A DNA stretch of 64,000 nt, from assembly GCF_030389495.1 (NCBI RefSeq), contig NZ_CP127832.1, positions 372,001 through 436,000 on the forward strand. The letters are read 5' to 3'. This DNA is from Ligilactobacillus cholophilus (GTDB taxonomy: Bacteria > Bacillota > Bacilli > Lactobacillales > Lactobacillaceae). The notes under the pieces were generated by a model that did not search any database, was not told the DNA's origin, and saw nothing but the letters and a program-made list of their open reading frames with translations. The translations under genes were made by a program, and so were the position numbers. This document shows, in pieces, positions 8,141 to 16,728 of this stretch (positions within the stretch are counted from its first letter, which is position 1; each line of letters opens with the position of its first letter).

Positions 8141-9765
8141 GAATAGGTTACATTGTCGACCATCGTTATAAAATACTAAATTTTTTGGGTGAAGGCGGAA
8201 TGGCAAATGTTTATGAAGCTGAAGATTTAGTATTACATCGAAAAGTTACTTTGAAAATGTTGCGATTAGATTTGCAGGGTGATTCTAAAGCTGTAGATCG
8301 ATTTCGCAAGGAAGCAAATTCACTGACAAAGTTAAGTGATCCGCATATAGTTAAAATTTATGATTTTGGAAATAAATTGGGAATCCCATATTTGGTAATG
8401 GAATATATTAAAGGAATGGATTTAAAGTCATATTTAAAAAACAATTATCCATTATCTTTAGAAAAAGTTGTTGATATTATGCAACAAGTTCTATCTGCAG
8501 TAAAAGCTGCACATCAAATGGGAATAATTCACCGAGACTTAAAACCACAAAATATTTTGATAGATGATTTTGGAAAAATAAAAGTGACTGATTTTGGTAT
8601 TTCAATTGCGACAATTGAATCAGCAACAATTACAAAAACAAATACTATGGTTGGATCAGTACATTACATTTCACCTGAACAAGCTCGTGGTTCCATCATC
8701 ACAAACCAATCTGATATTTATTCATTAGGAATTATTTTATTTGAATTGCTAACAGGAAGGGTTCCTTATCAGGGAGAAACTGCGGTATCAATTGCTGTGA
8801 AACATTATCAAAATAAGCTTCCATCTGTGAAATCGATAAATCCTAAAATTCCACAATCAATGGAAAATATTGTATTACGTGCAACTGCCAAAAATTTGAA
8901 TGACAGGTATCAAACGATTGAAGAAATGCAGAGAGATCTAAAAACTGCATTACTTCCAATTAGAAAAAATGAGCCTAAGTGGGAACCAGAGGAATCATTG
9001 CAAGAAGAAACGAAGATACTTGAAATGCCAATTTCACAATCAAAGCAAAATAAAGAAAAAACTAAAACTAAAAAAAGAAAATTTAATCGTCATCCAATTG
9101 CTTTATCAGTTGGAATAGTTGGCATTTTATTTATTGCATTGATTTTTGTTTTATCATTAAAAGTTCAAGTTCCTGATTTAAGAGGAATGAATATAAAGGA
9201 AGCTCAAGAAGTTCTTTTAAGTAATAATCTTAAATTGGGTAAAAAAGTTTATCAGTACAGTAATTCGTATTTAAAAGGTCAAACTATAAAAACGATACCT
9301 GCACGACAAGCAACAGTAAAAAGAAATTCGAAGGTTAATATTGTAATTTCTAAAGGACCACATAAAATAAAGTTTGGCTCATATGTCGGACAAGATTATG
9401 AGAAAGTACGTAATAAACTTTTGAAAAAGGGCACACTTGTAAGTGAAGAAAAGGAATATTCTAATAAAGTTCCAAAGGGAAAGATTATTAGTCAGAATGT
9501 TAATCCAGATATGAAAGTTAATATGTATCAACTACCAGTAACGTTTACAGTGAGTCAAGGAATTAAGGAATTTAAAATTAGAGATTTAAGTGGATATACT
9601 CAAAAAAGTGTAGAAGATTATGCTTTAGAACATAATTTAACTGTAATTTTTAATGAAGAATATTCAGATACTGTTCCAGAAGGTCAAGTGATTTCACAGT
9701 CTCCTGAAGCAGATTCAGAAATTCAAGAAGGATCTCAAGTTACAGTTACAATTTCATTGGGATAG
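8137..9765 (+). CDS. pknB: PASTA-domain serine/threonine protein kinase
   Basis: A membrane sensor kinase that reads peptidoglycan or lipid II and controls growth and wall synthesis. The Hanks-type kinase domain (1-270) shows the glycine loop GEGGMANVYEAE (18-29), catalytic HRDLKPQN and the DFG loop DFGIS. A Lys/Arg-rich juxtamembrane linker and one transmembrane helix (about 325-345) are followed by three extracellular PASTA repeats (about 347-412, 413-482, 483-542). The length of 542 aa is slightly short because some relatives carry four or more PASTA units. It is coupled to stp and lies 17 bp before rsgA. Confidence 0.96.
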   Translation: MRIGYIVDHRYKILNFLGEGGMANVYEAEDLVLHRKVTLKMLRLDLQGDSKAVDRFRKEANSLTKLSDPHIVKIYDFGNKLGIPYLVMEYIKGMDLKSYLKNNYPLSLEKVVDIMQQVLSAVKAAHQMGIIHRDLKPQNILIDDFGKIKVTDFGISIATIESATITKTNTMVGSVHYISPEQARGSIITNQSDIYSLGIILFELLTGRVPYQGETAVSIAVKHYQNKLPSVKSINPKIPQSMENIVLRATAKNLNDRYQTIEEMQRDLKTALLPIRKNEPKWEPEESLQEETKILEMPISQSKQNKEKTKTKKRKFNRHPIALSVGIVGILFIALIFVLSLKVQVPDLRGMNIKEAQEVLLSNNLKLGKKVYQYSNSYLKGQTIKTIPARQATVKRNSKVNIVISKGPHKIKFGSYVGQDYEKVRNKLLKKGTLVSEEKEYSNKVPKGKIISQNVNPDMKVNMYQLPVTFTVSQGIKEFKIRDLSGYTQKSVEDYALEHNLTVIFNEEYSDTVPEGQVISQSPEADSEIQEGSQVTVTISLG

Positions 9766-9782
9766 TTATATAGAAAGGACCG

Positions 9783-10652
9783 ATGTATTTGAAGGGCCAA
9801 ATTCGGCAATCATTAAGTGGATATTACGATGTAGTAACACCAGATGGAGAAGAAGTTCGTACACGTGCACGAGGAGTATTTAGAAAAAAACGTCAATCGC
9901 CACTTGTAGGAGATTGGGTAGATTTTAAAGTAGAACATGATGAAGGATATTTGTTAAAAATTTATCCAAGAAAAAACCAATTAATTAGACCTGCAATTGC
10001 AAATGTGGATGCAGCAATTGTAGTTAGTGCTTGTGTACAACCTGATTTTTCTAGTAATTTATTAGACCGCCAATTAATAATGCTAGAGTCTAATAAAATA
10101 ATGCCAATATTATATTTTTCAAAAGTTGATTTATTAAATGAAGATCAAAAGAGTTCAATGGATAAAATTTTTGATTATTATAAAAAATTTTATCCTATTG
10201 CCACATCAATTGATGATATGTTAGATTTATTAAATACAATCTCTGAAAAAGTTATTGTAGTAATGGGGCAAACTGGAGCCGGTAAATCAACTCTTTTAAA
10301 TAAAATTGATCCTGAATTAAATTTACAAACAGGTGAAATTTCAAAAGCATTAAGCAGGGGAAAACATACTACTAGGAAAGTCACTTTGATTAGTGTACAG
10401 GATAATTTAATCGCTGATACACCTGGATTTTCATCGTTTGATCTTCTAGAAATTTCGAAAGAGGAGTTACCTAATTATTATCCAGATTTTATTATATATC
10501 GTGATAAATGTAAGTACAGGGGCTGTTTACATGTAAATGAACCTGGATGTGCTGTTAAAGATGCAGTTGCATCAAATGAGATTTTACAGTCACGATATGA
10601 TAATTATTTGCAATTTCATAAAATGATTTTGCAACAAAAACCTAAATATTAA
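9783..10652 (+). CDS. rsgA: Small ribosomal subunit biogenesis GTPase RsgA
   Basis: A circularly permuted GTPase that checks late 30S maturation. After an N-terminal OB fold (1-70), the GTPase motifs run in the order G4 (SKVDL, 113-117), G1 (GQTGAGKST, 162-170), G3 (DTPGF, 212-216). A C-terminal zinc site is formed by C243, C248, H250 and C256. The G4 motif reads SKVD in place of NKxD, which is tolerated in this family. TTG 9789 is an alternative start; AAAGGA at 9774-9779 suits either. The neighbouring pknB can phosphorylate this protein in some relatives. Confidence 0.95.
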   Translation: MYLKGQIRQSLSGYYDVVTPDGEEVRTRARGVFRKKRQSPLVGDWVDFKVEHDEGYLLKIYPRKNQLIRPAIANVDAAIVVSACVQPDFSSNLLDRQLIMLESNKIMPILYFSKVDLLNEDQKSSMDKIFDYYKKFYPIATSIDDMLDLLNTISEKVIVVMGQTGAGKSTLLNKIDPELNLQTGEISKALSRGKHTTRKVTLISVQDNLIADTPGFSSFDLLEISKEELPNYYPDFIIYRDKCKYRGCLHVNEPGCAVKDAVASNEILQSRYDNYLQFHKMILQQKPKY

Positions 10653-10672
10653 TTGAGAAATGGGGAAAAGTA

Positions 10673-11332
10673 ATGGAAATTGTGCCTTCTATTTTAAGTG
10701 CTAATTTTGCACATTTAGCAAAAGATATAAAGAAAGTTGAGAATAGTATAAACTATTTGCATATTGATATTATGGATGGACAATTTGTTGAAAATTTGTC
10801 ATTTGGTCCAATGATAGTTTCTGCTATTCGACCATTAACTGATTTAAAATTTGAATGTCATTTAATGGTTTTGAATCCTGAAAAATATTTAATTAAATTA
10901 AAAGAAGCTGGAGCTAATGTAATTGGAGTTCATGTTGAATCAACTGCTCATATACATAGAGTAATTGATGCTATTCATCGTTTAGGAATGGAAGCTGAGA
11001 TAGTTTTGAATCCTGGTACACCTATTGCTCTAATTGAGCCTTTATTAGATGAAGTAGAGTCAATTTTAGTCATGACAGTAGATCCAGGTGCAGGTGGTCA
11101 AAAAATGATAAAAAAATGTTTAAAAAAAGTTTTGACCTTATCGGAACTACGGGATATGAATGATTATAATTATCGTATTGAAATTGATGGAGGCGTTAAT
11201 AAAGATACTATTCAAAATGCTCAAAGCATGGGTGTTGATAGAGCGGTTGCTGGTTCTTATGTTTTCAAAAGCGATAATCCAAGTGAGAGAATAGCTACTT
11301 TAATGAAAGAATGCCAAAAAGATGAAAGTTAA
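10673..11332 (+). CDS. rpe: Ribulose-phosphate 3-epimerase
   Basis: It interconverts ribulose-5-phosphate and xylulose-5-phosphate in the pentose phosphate or phosphoketolase route. It is a TIM barrel of 219 aa. The start VPSILSANF, metal-binding HIDIMDGQF (H30, D32), VHVES and the phosphate-binding MTVDPGAGGQK are seen, and EIDGGV carries the second metal-binding acid. The ribosome binding site is TGGGGAAA. The end overlaps thiN by 11 bp. The rsgA-rpe-thiN order is standard for Bacillota. Confidence 0.96.
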   Translation: MEIVPSILSANFAHLAKDIKKVENSINYLHIDIMDGQFVENLSFGPMIVSAIRPLTDLKFECHLMVLNPEKYLIKLKEAGANVIGVHVESTAHIHRVIDAIHRLGMEAEIVLNPGTPIALIEPLLDEVESILVMTVDPGAGGQKMIKKCLKKVLTLSELRDMNDYNYRIEIDGGVNKDTIQNAQSMGVDRAVAGSYVFKSDNPSERIATLMKECQKDES

Positions 11333-11963
11333 AATTTTAACAGGTGGCCCTGATGATTGTATTCCTAATGAAATATATGATTATAAAAGTGATAATTGGT
11401 GTGGCGTAGATATTGGAGCTAGCAAACTGATTGAACATGATATTAATCCTTTATTATCGATTGGGGATTTTGATTCATCCACAGCAAGAGAATTAGAATT
11501 AGTTCGACTTAAGAGTAAAAAAACAATCTATAAACCATTAAAGGATGATATTACAGATACAGAATTAGCTTTAAGATATTTAATAACTAATTACGAAATC
11601 GACCAAATTGAGTTATATGGAGCAACAGGAGGACGATTAGATCAGTTATTAGCTAATATATTTTTTATCTTAAAGCCATGCTATCAGAATTATGTTGAAA
11701 AAATTCAAATTATAGATAAATGGAATAAAATAAAATTTTTCTTACCTGGAAGTCATCAATTGGAAAAAGATAATGATATGAAGTATTTAGCTTTTGTACC
11801 ATTAACTCAAGTAAAAGAACTTGAATTGCCTGATGAAAAATATACATTAAATAAAACTAATTTTATGGCACCTGTTTCTTTATCAAGTAATGAATTTATA
11901 GGAAAAAATGCTAGTTTTAGTTTTAGAAATGGTGTTGTAATGGTAATTCAAAGTAAAGATTAA
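11322..11963 (+). CDS. thiN: Thiamine pyrophosphokinase
   Basis: It transfers pyrophosphate from ATP to thiamine, giving the cofactor needed by the pyruvate dehydrogenase encoded at 28-30 kb. The motifs IGDFDS (47-52), DDITDTELAL and GATGGRLDQ are those of the TPK catalytic domain, and the C-terminal half carries the thiamine-binding beta sandwich. The length is 213 aa. Its start lies inside rpe, implying coupling. It is the last gene of the operon and is followed 2 bp later by a strong bidirectional terminator. Confidence 0.93.
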   Translation: MKVKILTGGPDDCIPNEIYDYKSDNWCGVDIGASKLIEHDINPLLSIGDFDSSTARELELVRLKSKKTIYKPLKDDITDTELALRYLITNYEIDQIELYGATGGRLDQLLANIFFILKPCYQNYVEKIQIIDKWNKIKFFLPGSHQLEKDNDMKYLAFVPLTQVKELELPDEKYTLNKTNFMAPVSLSSNEFIGKNASFSFRNGVVMVIQSKD

Positions 11964-11964
11964 T

Positions 11965-11999
11965 AAAAAAGAGGTTATGCAATGCATAACCTCTTTTTT
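11965..11999. terminator. Bidirectional terminator between thiN and rpmB
   Basis: A near-perfect stem AAAAAGAGGTTATGCA/TGCATAACCTCTTTTTT has T runs on both strands. It ends the plus-strand operon and the convergent rpmB transcript. Confidence 0.85.
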
Positions 12000-12008
12000 C
12001 GTCTTTAA

Positions 12009-12194
12009 TTAAACACGAGTAACTTTACCTGATTTTAAAGCACGTGTTGAAACCCAAACCTTCTTAGGTTTACCATCAACTAAGATACGAACTTTTTGCA
12101 AGTTTGGCTTCCAGCTACGATTTGTTTGGTTTAAAGCGTGTGAACGTTTTTTACCAAAAGTTGTCTTACGACCTGTAATATAATCTTTAGCCAT
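12009..12194 (-). CDS. rpmB: 50S ribosomal protein L28
   Basis: A basic 61-aa protein with [22 protein letters not shown] and the [11 protein letters not shown] core, typical of bacterial L28. It lacks the zinc-binding cysteines of the C+ version of L28, so it is the zinc-independent form. On its own strand it has a strong ribosome binding site (AAGGGAGGGAA). It is monocistronic and is transcribed divergently from the asp23 gene, an arrangement common in Bacillota. A good promoter lies about 75 bp upstream. Confidence 0.96.
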   Translation of the reverse strand: MAKDYITGRKTTFGKKRSHALNQTNRSWKPNLQKVRILVDGKPKKVWVSTRALKSGKVTRV

Positions 12195-12269
12195 TTCAAA
12201 TTCCCTCCCTTAATTTAAATTCGATCTTAAATAAAGAATCTTTATTCACTAGATTAAGTTATCATAGAA

Positions 12270-12298
12270 ATAATATTTATGCAAGATATTTCTGTAAA
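12270..12298 (-). promoter_or_regulatory. Putative sigma-A promoter of rpmB
   Basis: Read on the minus strand, TTTACA (12298-12293) is followed after 17 bp by TATTAT (12275-12270). Spacing is ideal, and it lies 76 bp upstream of the rpmB start. Confidence 0.5.
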
Positions 12299-12379
12299 GT
12301 TAAATTACTTGTCACTAAATTATCAAATTTTGTGTTATTATAGTTAGGTATTGAATTGAATTTACCGGATTAAATTTAA

Positions 12380-12408
12380 TTAACTTTTTTTTCAAATTTG
12401 TGTATGAT
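12380..12408 (+). promoter_or_regulatory. Putative sigma-A promoter of asp23-fakA
   Basis: TTAACT (12380-12385), 17 bp and TATGAT (12403-12408) lie 46 bp before the asp23-family gene. Transcription would start at about 12415, inside the Fur-like box. Confidence 0.5.
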
Positions 12409-12416
12409 AAAATTAC

Positions 12417-12435
12417 GATAATGATTGTCATTATT
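12417..12435 (+). promoter_or_regulatory. Fur-family-like box at the asp23-fakA transcription start
   Basis: The 19-bp sequence GATAATGATTGTCATTATT matches 16 of 19 positions of the classical Fur box (9-1-9 GATAATGAT/ATCATTATC). Its core is a perfect inverted repeat, ATAATGA-ttg-TCATTAT. It lies right after the predicted -10 and just before the Shine-Dalgarno, a position suited to repression. Fur, PerR and Zur boxes are similar, and a plain hairpin is the alternative explanation. Confidence 0.35.
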
Positions 12436-12453
12436 TAAAGGAGGCAAATTGTC

Positions 12454-12816
12454 ATGGCAGTAAAGATTCAAAACCAACTAGGAAAGATCGATATTAGTAA
12501 TGATGTAATTGCAACTGTTGTTGGTGGAGCCGCAACTGAGATTTTTGGAATTGTTGGAATGGCAAGTAAGAATCAAATTCGTGATAACTTTAACGAAATT
12601 TTGAAACGTGACAATTATTCAAAAGGGGTAGTTGTTCGTCAAACAGAAGAAGGTATTGTGATTGATGTATATATCATTGTTGGATATGGTACTAAGATTT
12701 CTGAAGTTTGCCGGAATGTTCAAGAAAAAGTTAAATATAATCTGGACTCAATGCTTGGAGTTACAGCCAAAGCAGTTAACGTTATTGTTCAAGGTGTAAA
12801 AGTAATCGAAGATTAA
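12454..12816 (+). CDS. Asp23/Gls24 family envelope-stress protein
   Basis: A 120-aa soluble protein of the YloU/Asp23 type. It contains the family pattern ISNDVIATVVGGAATEIFGIVGMA at the start and IVIDVYIIVGYGTKI in the middle, with a C-terminal VNVIVQGVKV strand. In Bacillota the family is linked to envelope stress and membrane-anchored scaffolds, but this paralogue's biochemical role is not settled. AAGGAGGCAAA gives a strong start. It is 30 bp before fakA, the usual yloU-yloV pair, and may be controlled through the Fur-like box upstream. Confidence 0.9.
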   Translation: MAVKIQNQLGKIDISNDVIATVVGGAATEIFGIVGMASKNQIRDNFNEILKRDNYSKGVVVRQTEEGIVIDVYIIVGYGTKISEVCRNVQEKVKYNLDSMLGVTAKAVNVIVQGVKVIED

Positions 12817-12846
12817 CGTTAAGAGTACCAAGGAGGATTTTAAAGA

Positions 12847-14550
12847 TTGAAAGTTTCAAAGATTACTGAAAATGAATTTCGTAAAATGATTGCTGTTAGT
12901 TCAAATCGTTTGAATACAAATGCAGAATTTATTAATTCATTGAACGTTTTTCCTGTTCCAGACGGTGATACAGGTACAAATATGAGTCTTTCATTTGCTA
13001 GTGGAGCAAAGTATGTTTCTGAATCAACATCAACTGATGTTGGACAATTAGCACAAGCATTAGCTAAAGGATTATTAATGGGAGCACGTGGAAATTCTGG
13101 TGTTATTTTATCACAAGTATTTCGTGGCTTTAGTAAAAATGTTGCATCAAAAGAAACATTAACTCCTCAAGATTTAGCAGATGCTATTGTTGCTGGTGTT
13201 CAAACTGCATATAAAGCAGTTATGAAACCACAAGAGGGAACTATTTTGACAGTTGCTAGAAAAGCTGCTGAAGCAGCTACAAAAGTTGCAAAAAATTCAG
13301 ACGATTGTGTTGAAGTTATGAAAGCAACATATGATGCAGCTGAAGAAGCACTTAAAACTACACCTGATTTATTACCTGTCTTAAAAGAAGTTGGTGTAGT
13401 TGATTCTGGTGGACAAGGACTTACTTTTGTATATCAAGGATTTTATGATGCATTATCAGGTAATGTTCGTGATGAAAATGAATACCAATTAACACCTGCT
13501 GATATGGAGGATATGGTAAATGCAGAGCATCACAAGAGTGCCCAAGGTCAATTAAATACTGAAGACATTAAATATGGTTACTGTACTGAAATTATGATTC
13601 GTTTGGGTGCTGGTCGACTTGTAGATGAAGAATTTGATTATGATACATTTAGAGGATACTTATCAGAATTTGGTAATTCATTATTAGTTATTGCCGACGA
13701 TGAAGTTGTTAAAGTGCATGTGCATACTGAACAACCAGGTAAGGTTCTTTCTTATGGACAAAAATTTGGCTCATTGATTAAAGTTAAAGTTGATAATATG
13801 CGTTTACAACATGAAACAATATTGGAACAAGATCGTGAAGCTGAAAAAGTTCAAGAAAATGAACAAGAAGAAATCAGTAAGCAAATTGCTGGTGATTATG
13901 GAATTATTGCAGTTGCATCTGGAGATGGAATTGCTAAATTATTCCATAGTGTAGGTGTAACAAAAATTATTCATGGTGGACAAACTATGAATCCAAGTAC
14001 AAAAGATATTGTTGATGCAATCAATGAAACAGGTGCTAAAAAAGTATTAGTACTTCCAAATAATAAAAATATCTTTTTAGCTGCAGAACAAGCAAGTGAA
14101 GTAGTAGATGTAGATGTAAAGGTTATTCATACACGTACTATTCCACAAGGATTAACAGCAATGATCGAATTTTCATCTGATGCATCAATAGATGAAAATC
14201 AAGAAGCTATGGAAGAAGCATTGGAAGACGTTGTTTCTGGTCAAGTTACAGTTGCGGTTCGTGATACAGTAATTGATGGAACAGAAATCAAGAAAGATAA
14301 TTATATGGGAATTGTTGATGGTAAAATTACCATCACGGATTCTGATCGTAAAAAAACTACAATTGAAATGATTCGTTCAATGCTAGATGTTAATGACGGT
14401 GATGTAATTACTATCATTTATGGTAAGGATGCAACTTCAGAAGAAGCTAAAGAGATAGCTAAAGAGGTTGAGAAAATTGATTCTGATTATCAAGTAGAAG
14501 TACATGAAGGTGATCAACCAATTTATCCTTACTTAATTTCAGTAGAATAA
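12847..14550 (+). CDS. fakA: Fatty acid kinase, DhaL-domain ATP-binding subunit (YloV type)
   Basis: FakA phosphorylates fatty acids bound to FakB (DegV-family) proteins so that exogenous fatty acids enter phospholipid synthesis through PlsX/PlsY. The N-terminal DhaL domain carries the Mg-ATP motif FPVPDGDTGTNM (35-46, with D39 and D41) and GARGNSG, and central and C-terminal domains follow, 567 aa in all. No FakB is encoded in the window. A TTG start with AAGGAGGA fits well. The acyl-phosphate product ties it to plsX at 16.7 kb. Older annotation as dihydroxyacetone kinase-like is misleading. Confidence 0.9.
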   Translation: MKVSKITENEFRKMIAVSSNRLNTNAEFINSLNVFPVPDGDTGTNMSLSFASGAKYVSESTSTDVGQLAQALAKGLLMGARGNSGVILSQVFRGFSKNVASKETLTPQDLADAIVAGVQTAYKAVMKPQEGTILTVARKAAEAATKVAKNSDDCVEVMKATYDAAEEALKTTPDLLPVLKEVGVVDSGGQGLTFVYQGFYDALSGNVRDENEYQLTPADMEDMVNAEHHKSAQGQLNTEDIKYGYCTEIMIRLGAGRLVDEEFDYDTFRGYLSEFGNSLLVIADDEVVKVHVHTEQPGKVLSYGQKFGSLIKVKVDNMRLQHETILEQDREAEKVQENEQEEISKQIAGDYGIIAVASGDGIAKLFHSVGVTKIIHGGQTMNPSTKDIVDAINETGAKKVLVLPNNKNIFLAAEQASEVVDVDVKVIHTRTIPQGLTAMIEFSSDASIDENQEAMEEALEDVVSGQVTVAVRDTVIDGTEIKKDNYMGIVDGKITITDSDRKKTTIEMIRSMLDVNDGDVITIIYGKDATSEEAKEIAKEVEKIDSDYQVEVHEGDQPIYPYLISVE

Positions 14551-14560
14551 ATTAAATAAC

Positions 14561-14596
14561 ATGCAATTGACACTAATAATTTAGTGAGTTTTGCAT
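14561..14596 (+). terminator. Hairpin after fakA
   Basis: A two-tier stem, ATGCAA..CACTAA / TTAGTG..TTGCAT with an internal loop and a TAAT apical loop, is followed by TTTATTTAT. It probably terminates asp23-fakA. Confidence 0.5.
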
Positions 14597-14613
14597 TTAT
14601 TTATCTTTAAATT

Positions 14614-14648
14614 AAGAGATTATGGCTTTTCAGTCACAGTCTCTTTTA
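14614..14648 (+). terminator. Second hairpin upstream of recG
   Basis: AAGAGATTATG pairs with CACAGTCTCTT (one G-U, one mismatch) and ends in TTTTATA. It lies 18 bp after the first hairpin and 22 bp before recG, so it is either a backup terminator or part of the recG leader. Confidence 0.45.
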
Positions 14649-14669
14649 TATTAAGAAAGGAAGCTTCAA

Positions 14670-16712
14670 ATGGTAAGAAAATTAGAAGATTCTGTAGAAT
14701 GTTTACCTGGTGTAGGACCAAAGAAAACAATTGCTTTAAATAAATTGGGAATCAATACCATTGAAGATCTTTTAACATACTATCCTTTTAGATATGATAA
14801 TTTAGCAGCAAAAAGCTTATCAGAAATCAGTGAACAAGAAAAAGTAACTATTAAAGGAACAGTGGCTTCTGAACCAACTTTAATAAGATTTGGTCGAAAG
14901 AAAAACCGGCTTAATTTTAGATTGATAGTTGAAAATCAAGTTATTTTAGTTACTTTTTTTAATCAGCCATATTTGAAAGAAAAAGTTCAACTTGGAAATG
15001 ATATTGCAATATATGGCCGATATAATATCAAAAGACAAAGTTTTACAGGAATGAAAATTATTCCAGCAGGACAGAGTAATGATTTTAAGGGTGTATATCG
15101 TGCATCTAAAGAAATTAAGGCTAATCAAATTGAAAAATTAATTAAGTTAGCTTTTGATGAATATGAGTATTTACTAAACGATATTGTTCCTTTATCTTTA
15201 CGTAATAAATATCGTTTGGAAACACGAAAACAAATGATTCATGATATGCATTTTCCACAAAATAAAAAACAAGCAGATTTAGCAAGAAGATCAGCAATTT
15301 TTGAAGAATTTTTCCGTTTTCAAATTGGTTTACAGTTTTTGAAGAAAGAAGATAAAAAGAATTCTGGGTTATCAATAAAGTATGATAATGAAAAATTAAA
15401 GAAGTTCATTGAAAGCTTGCCTTTTGAGTTGACTAATGCTCAAAAACATGTTGTAAATGAAATTTGTTTTAACTTGCGACAGCCTGAAAAAATGAATCGG
15501 CTTTTGCAAGGAGATGTTGGGTCTGGAAAGACAATTGTTGCAGCAATTGCTATGTATGCAGTTGTGACAGCAGGCTATCAAGCTGCATTGATGGTTCCTA
15601 CTGAAATTTTGGCTCAGCAACACGCTGAAAAACTTGCTAAATTATTTATGCCATTAGGTATTAATGTTGGATTAATGACTAGCACTACAACAAGTAAAGT
15701 GGTTCAAAAACGAGAACTCTTAAAGCAATTAAAGAATAATACAATTCAAATTGTTGTTGGTACACATGCATTAATTCAAAATGAAGTGGAATTTGCAAAA
15801 TTGGGATTAGTTATTACAGATGAACAACATCGTTTTGGCGTAAATCAACGTAAATTATTGCGAGAAAAAGGAACTAATCCAGATGTGTTAGCAATGACTG
15901 CAACGCCTATTCCGCGAACCCTTGCAATTACTTCTTACGGAGAAATGGATGTTTCAATTATTAATGAGTTGCCAAGCGGAAGGAAAGCAATAGATACAAA
16001 GTGGATTAGAAAAAAACAATTAAATGAAGCTTTAAGTTTTATTCGTCAACAATTAGATGAGGGCGCCCAGGCATATGTTGTATCTCCATTAATTGAAGAA
16101 TCAGAAATGATGGATTTGCAAAACGCAGAAGAAGTTTTTGAAAAATTAAAAAAATATTTTGGAGAACAATATCGTATTGGATTATTGCACGGAAAGTTAA
16201 AGCCAGCTGAAAAAGAAAATATCATGAAAAAATTTGTGAAACATGAGTATGATATTTTAGTTTCAACTACAGTAATTGAAGTTGGTGTTGATGTACCTAA
16301 TGCATCCGTCATGATGATTTTAGATGCTGATCGTTTTGGACTAGCACAACTCCATCAACTTCGTGGTAGAGTTGGACGTGGAAGTAGAAAATCATATTGT
16401 TTCTTAGTTGCTGATCCTACTGGAGACTATGGTAAAGAACGAATGAAAACAATGGTTGATACATTAGATGGTTTCGTAATTGCGCAAAGAGATTTAGAAT
16501 TACGAGGACCGGGGGATGTTCTAGGTACGGCTCAAGCTGGATTACCAGAATTTAAGGTTGGCGATCCTGTAAGGGATTTAAAGATTTTACAAATCGCACA
16601 ACAGGAAGCGGCTAGAATTATTAATGATCCGAATTTAAAAGAAAAAGATGAAAATTTTGAATTATTAAAATTTTTAAAACGAAAAATTAATTGGAATAAT
16701 AATCTTGATTAG
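14670..16712 (+). CDS. recG: ATP-dependent DNA helicase RecG
   Basis: RecG regresses stalled forks and migrates Holliday junctions. A wedge (OB-fold) domain (about 60-150) precedes the helicase core. Walker A is GDVGSGKT, the DEAD-like box is DEQH in ITDEQHRFG, ATPIPRTL is motif III, and QLRGRVGRG is motif VI. The length of 680 aa is as expected. AAGAAAGGAAG supplies the ribosome binding site. The end overlaps the region just before plsX, so recG-plsX-acpP are probably one transcript, as in many lactobacilli. Confidence 0.96.
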   Translation: MVRKLEDSVECLPGVGPKKTIALNKLGINTIEDLLTYYPFRYDNLAAKSLSEISEQEKVTIKGTVASEPTLIRFGRKKNRLNFRLIVENQVILVTFFNQPYLKEKVQLGNDIAIYGRYNIKRQSFTGMKIIPAGQSNDFKGVYRASKEIKANQIEKLIKLAFDEYEYLLNDIVPLSLRNKYRLETRKQMIHDMHFPQNKKQADLARRSAIFEEFFRFQIGLQFLKKEDKKNSGLSIKYDNEKLKKFIESLPFELTNAQKHVVNEICFNLRQPEKMNRLLQGDVGSGKTIVAAIAMYAVVTAGYQAALMVPTEILAQQHAEKLAKLFMPLGINVGLMTSTTTSKVVQKRELLKQLKNNTIQIVVGTHALIQNEVEFAKLGLVITDEQHRFGVNQRKLLREKGTNPDVLAMTATPIPRTLAITSYGEMDVSIINELPSGRKAIDTKWIRKKQLNEALSFIRQQLDEGAQAYVVSPLIEESEMMDLQNAEEVFEKLKKYFGEQYRIGLLHGKLKPAEKENIMKKFVKHEYDILVSTTVIEVGVDVPNASVMMILDADRFGLAQLHQLRGRVGRGSRKSYCFLVADPTGDYGKERMKTMVDTLDGFVIAQRDLELRGPGDVLGTAQAGLPEFKVGDPVRDLKILQIAQQEAARIINDPNLKEKDENFELLKFLKRKINWNNNLD

Positions 16713-16728
16713 TGAAAGGAAGTCTAAA

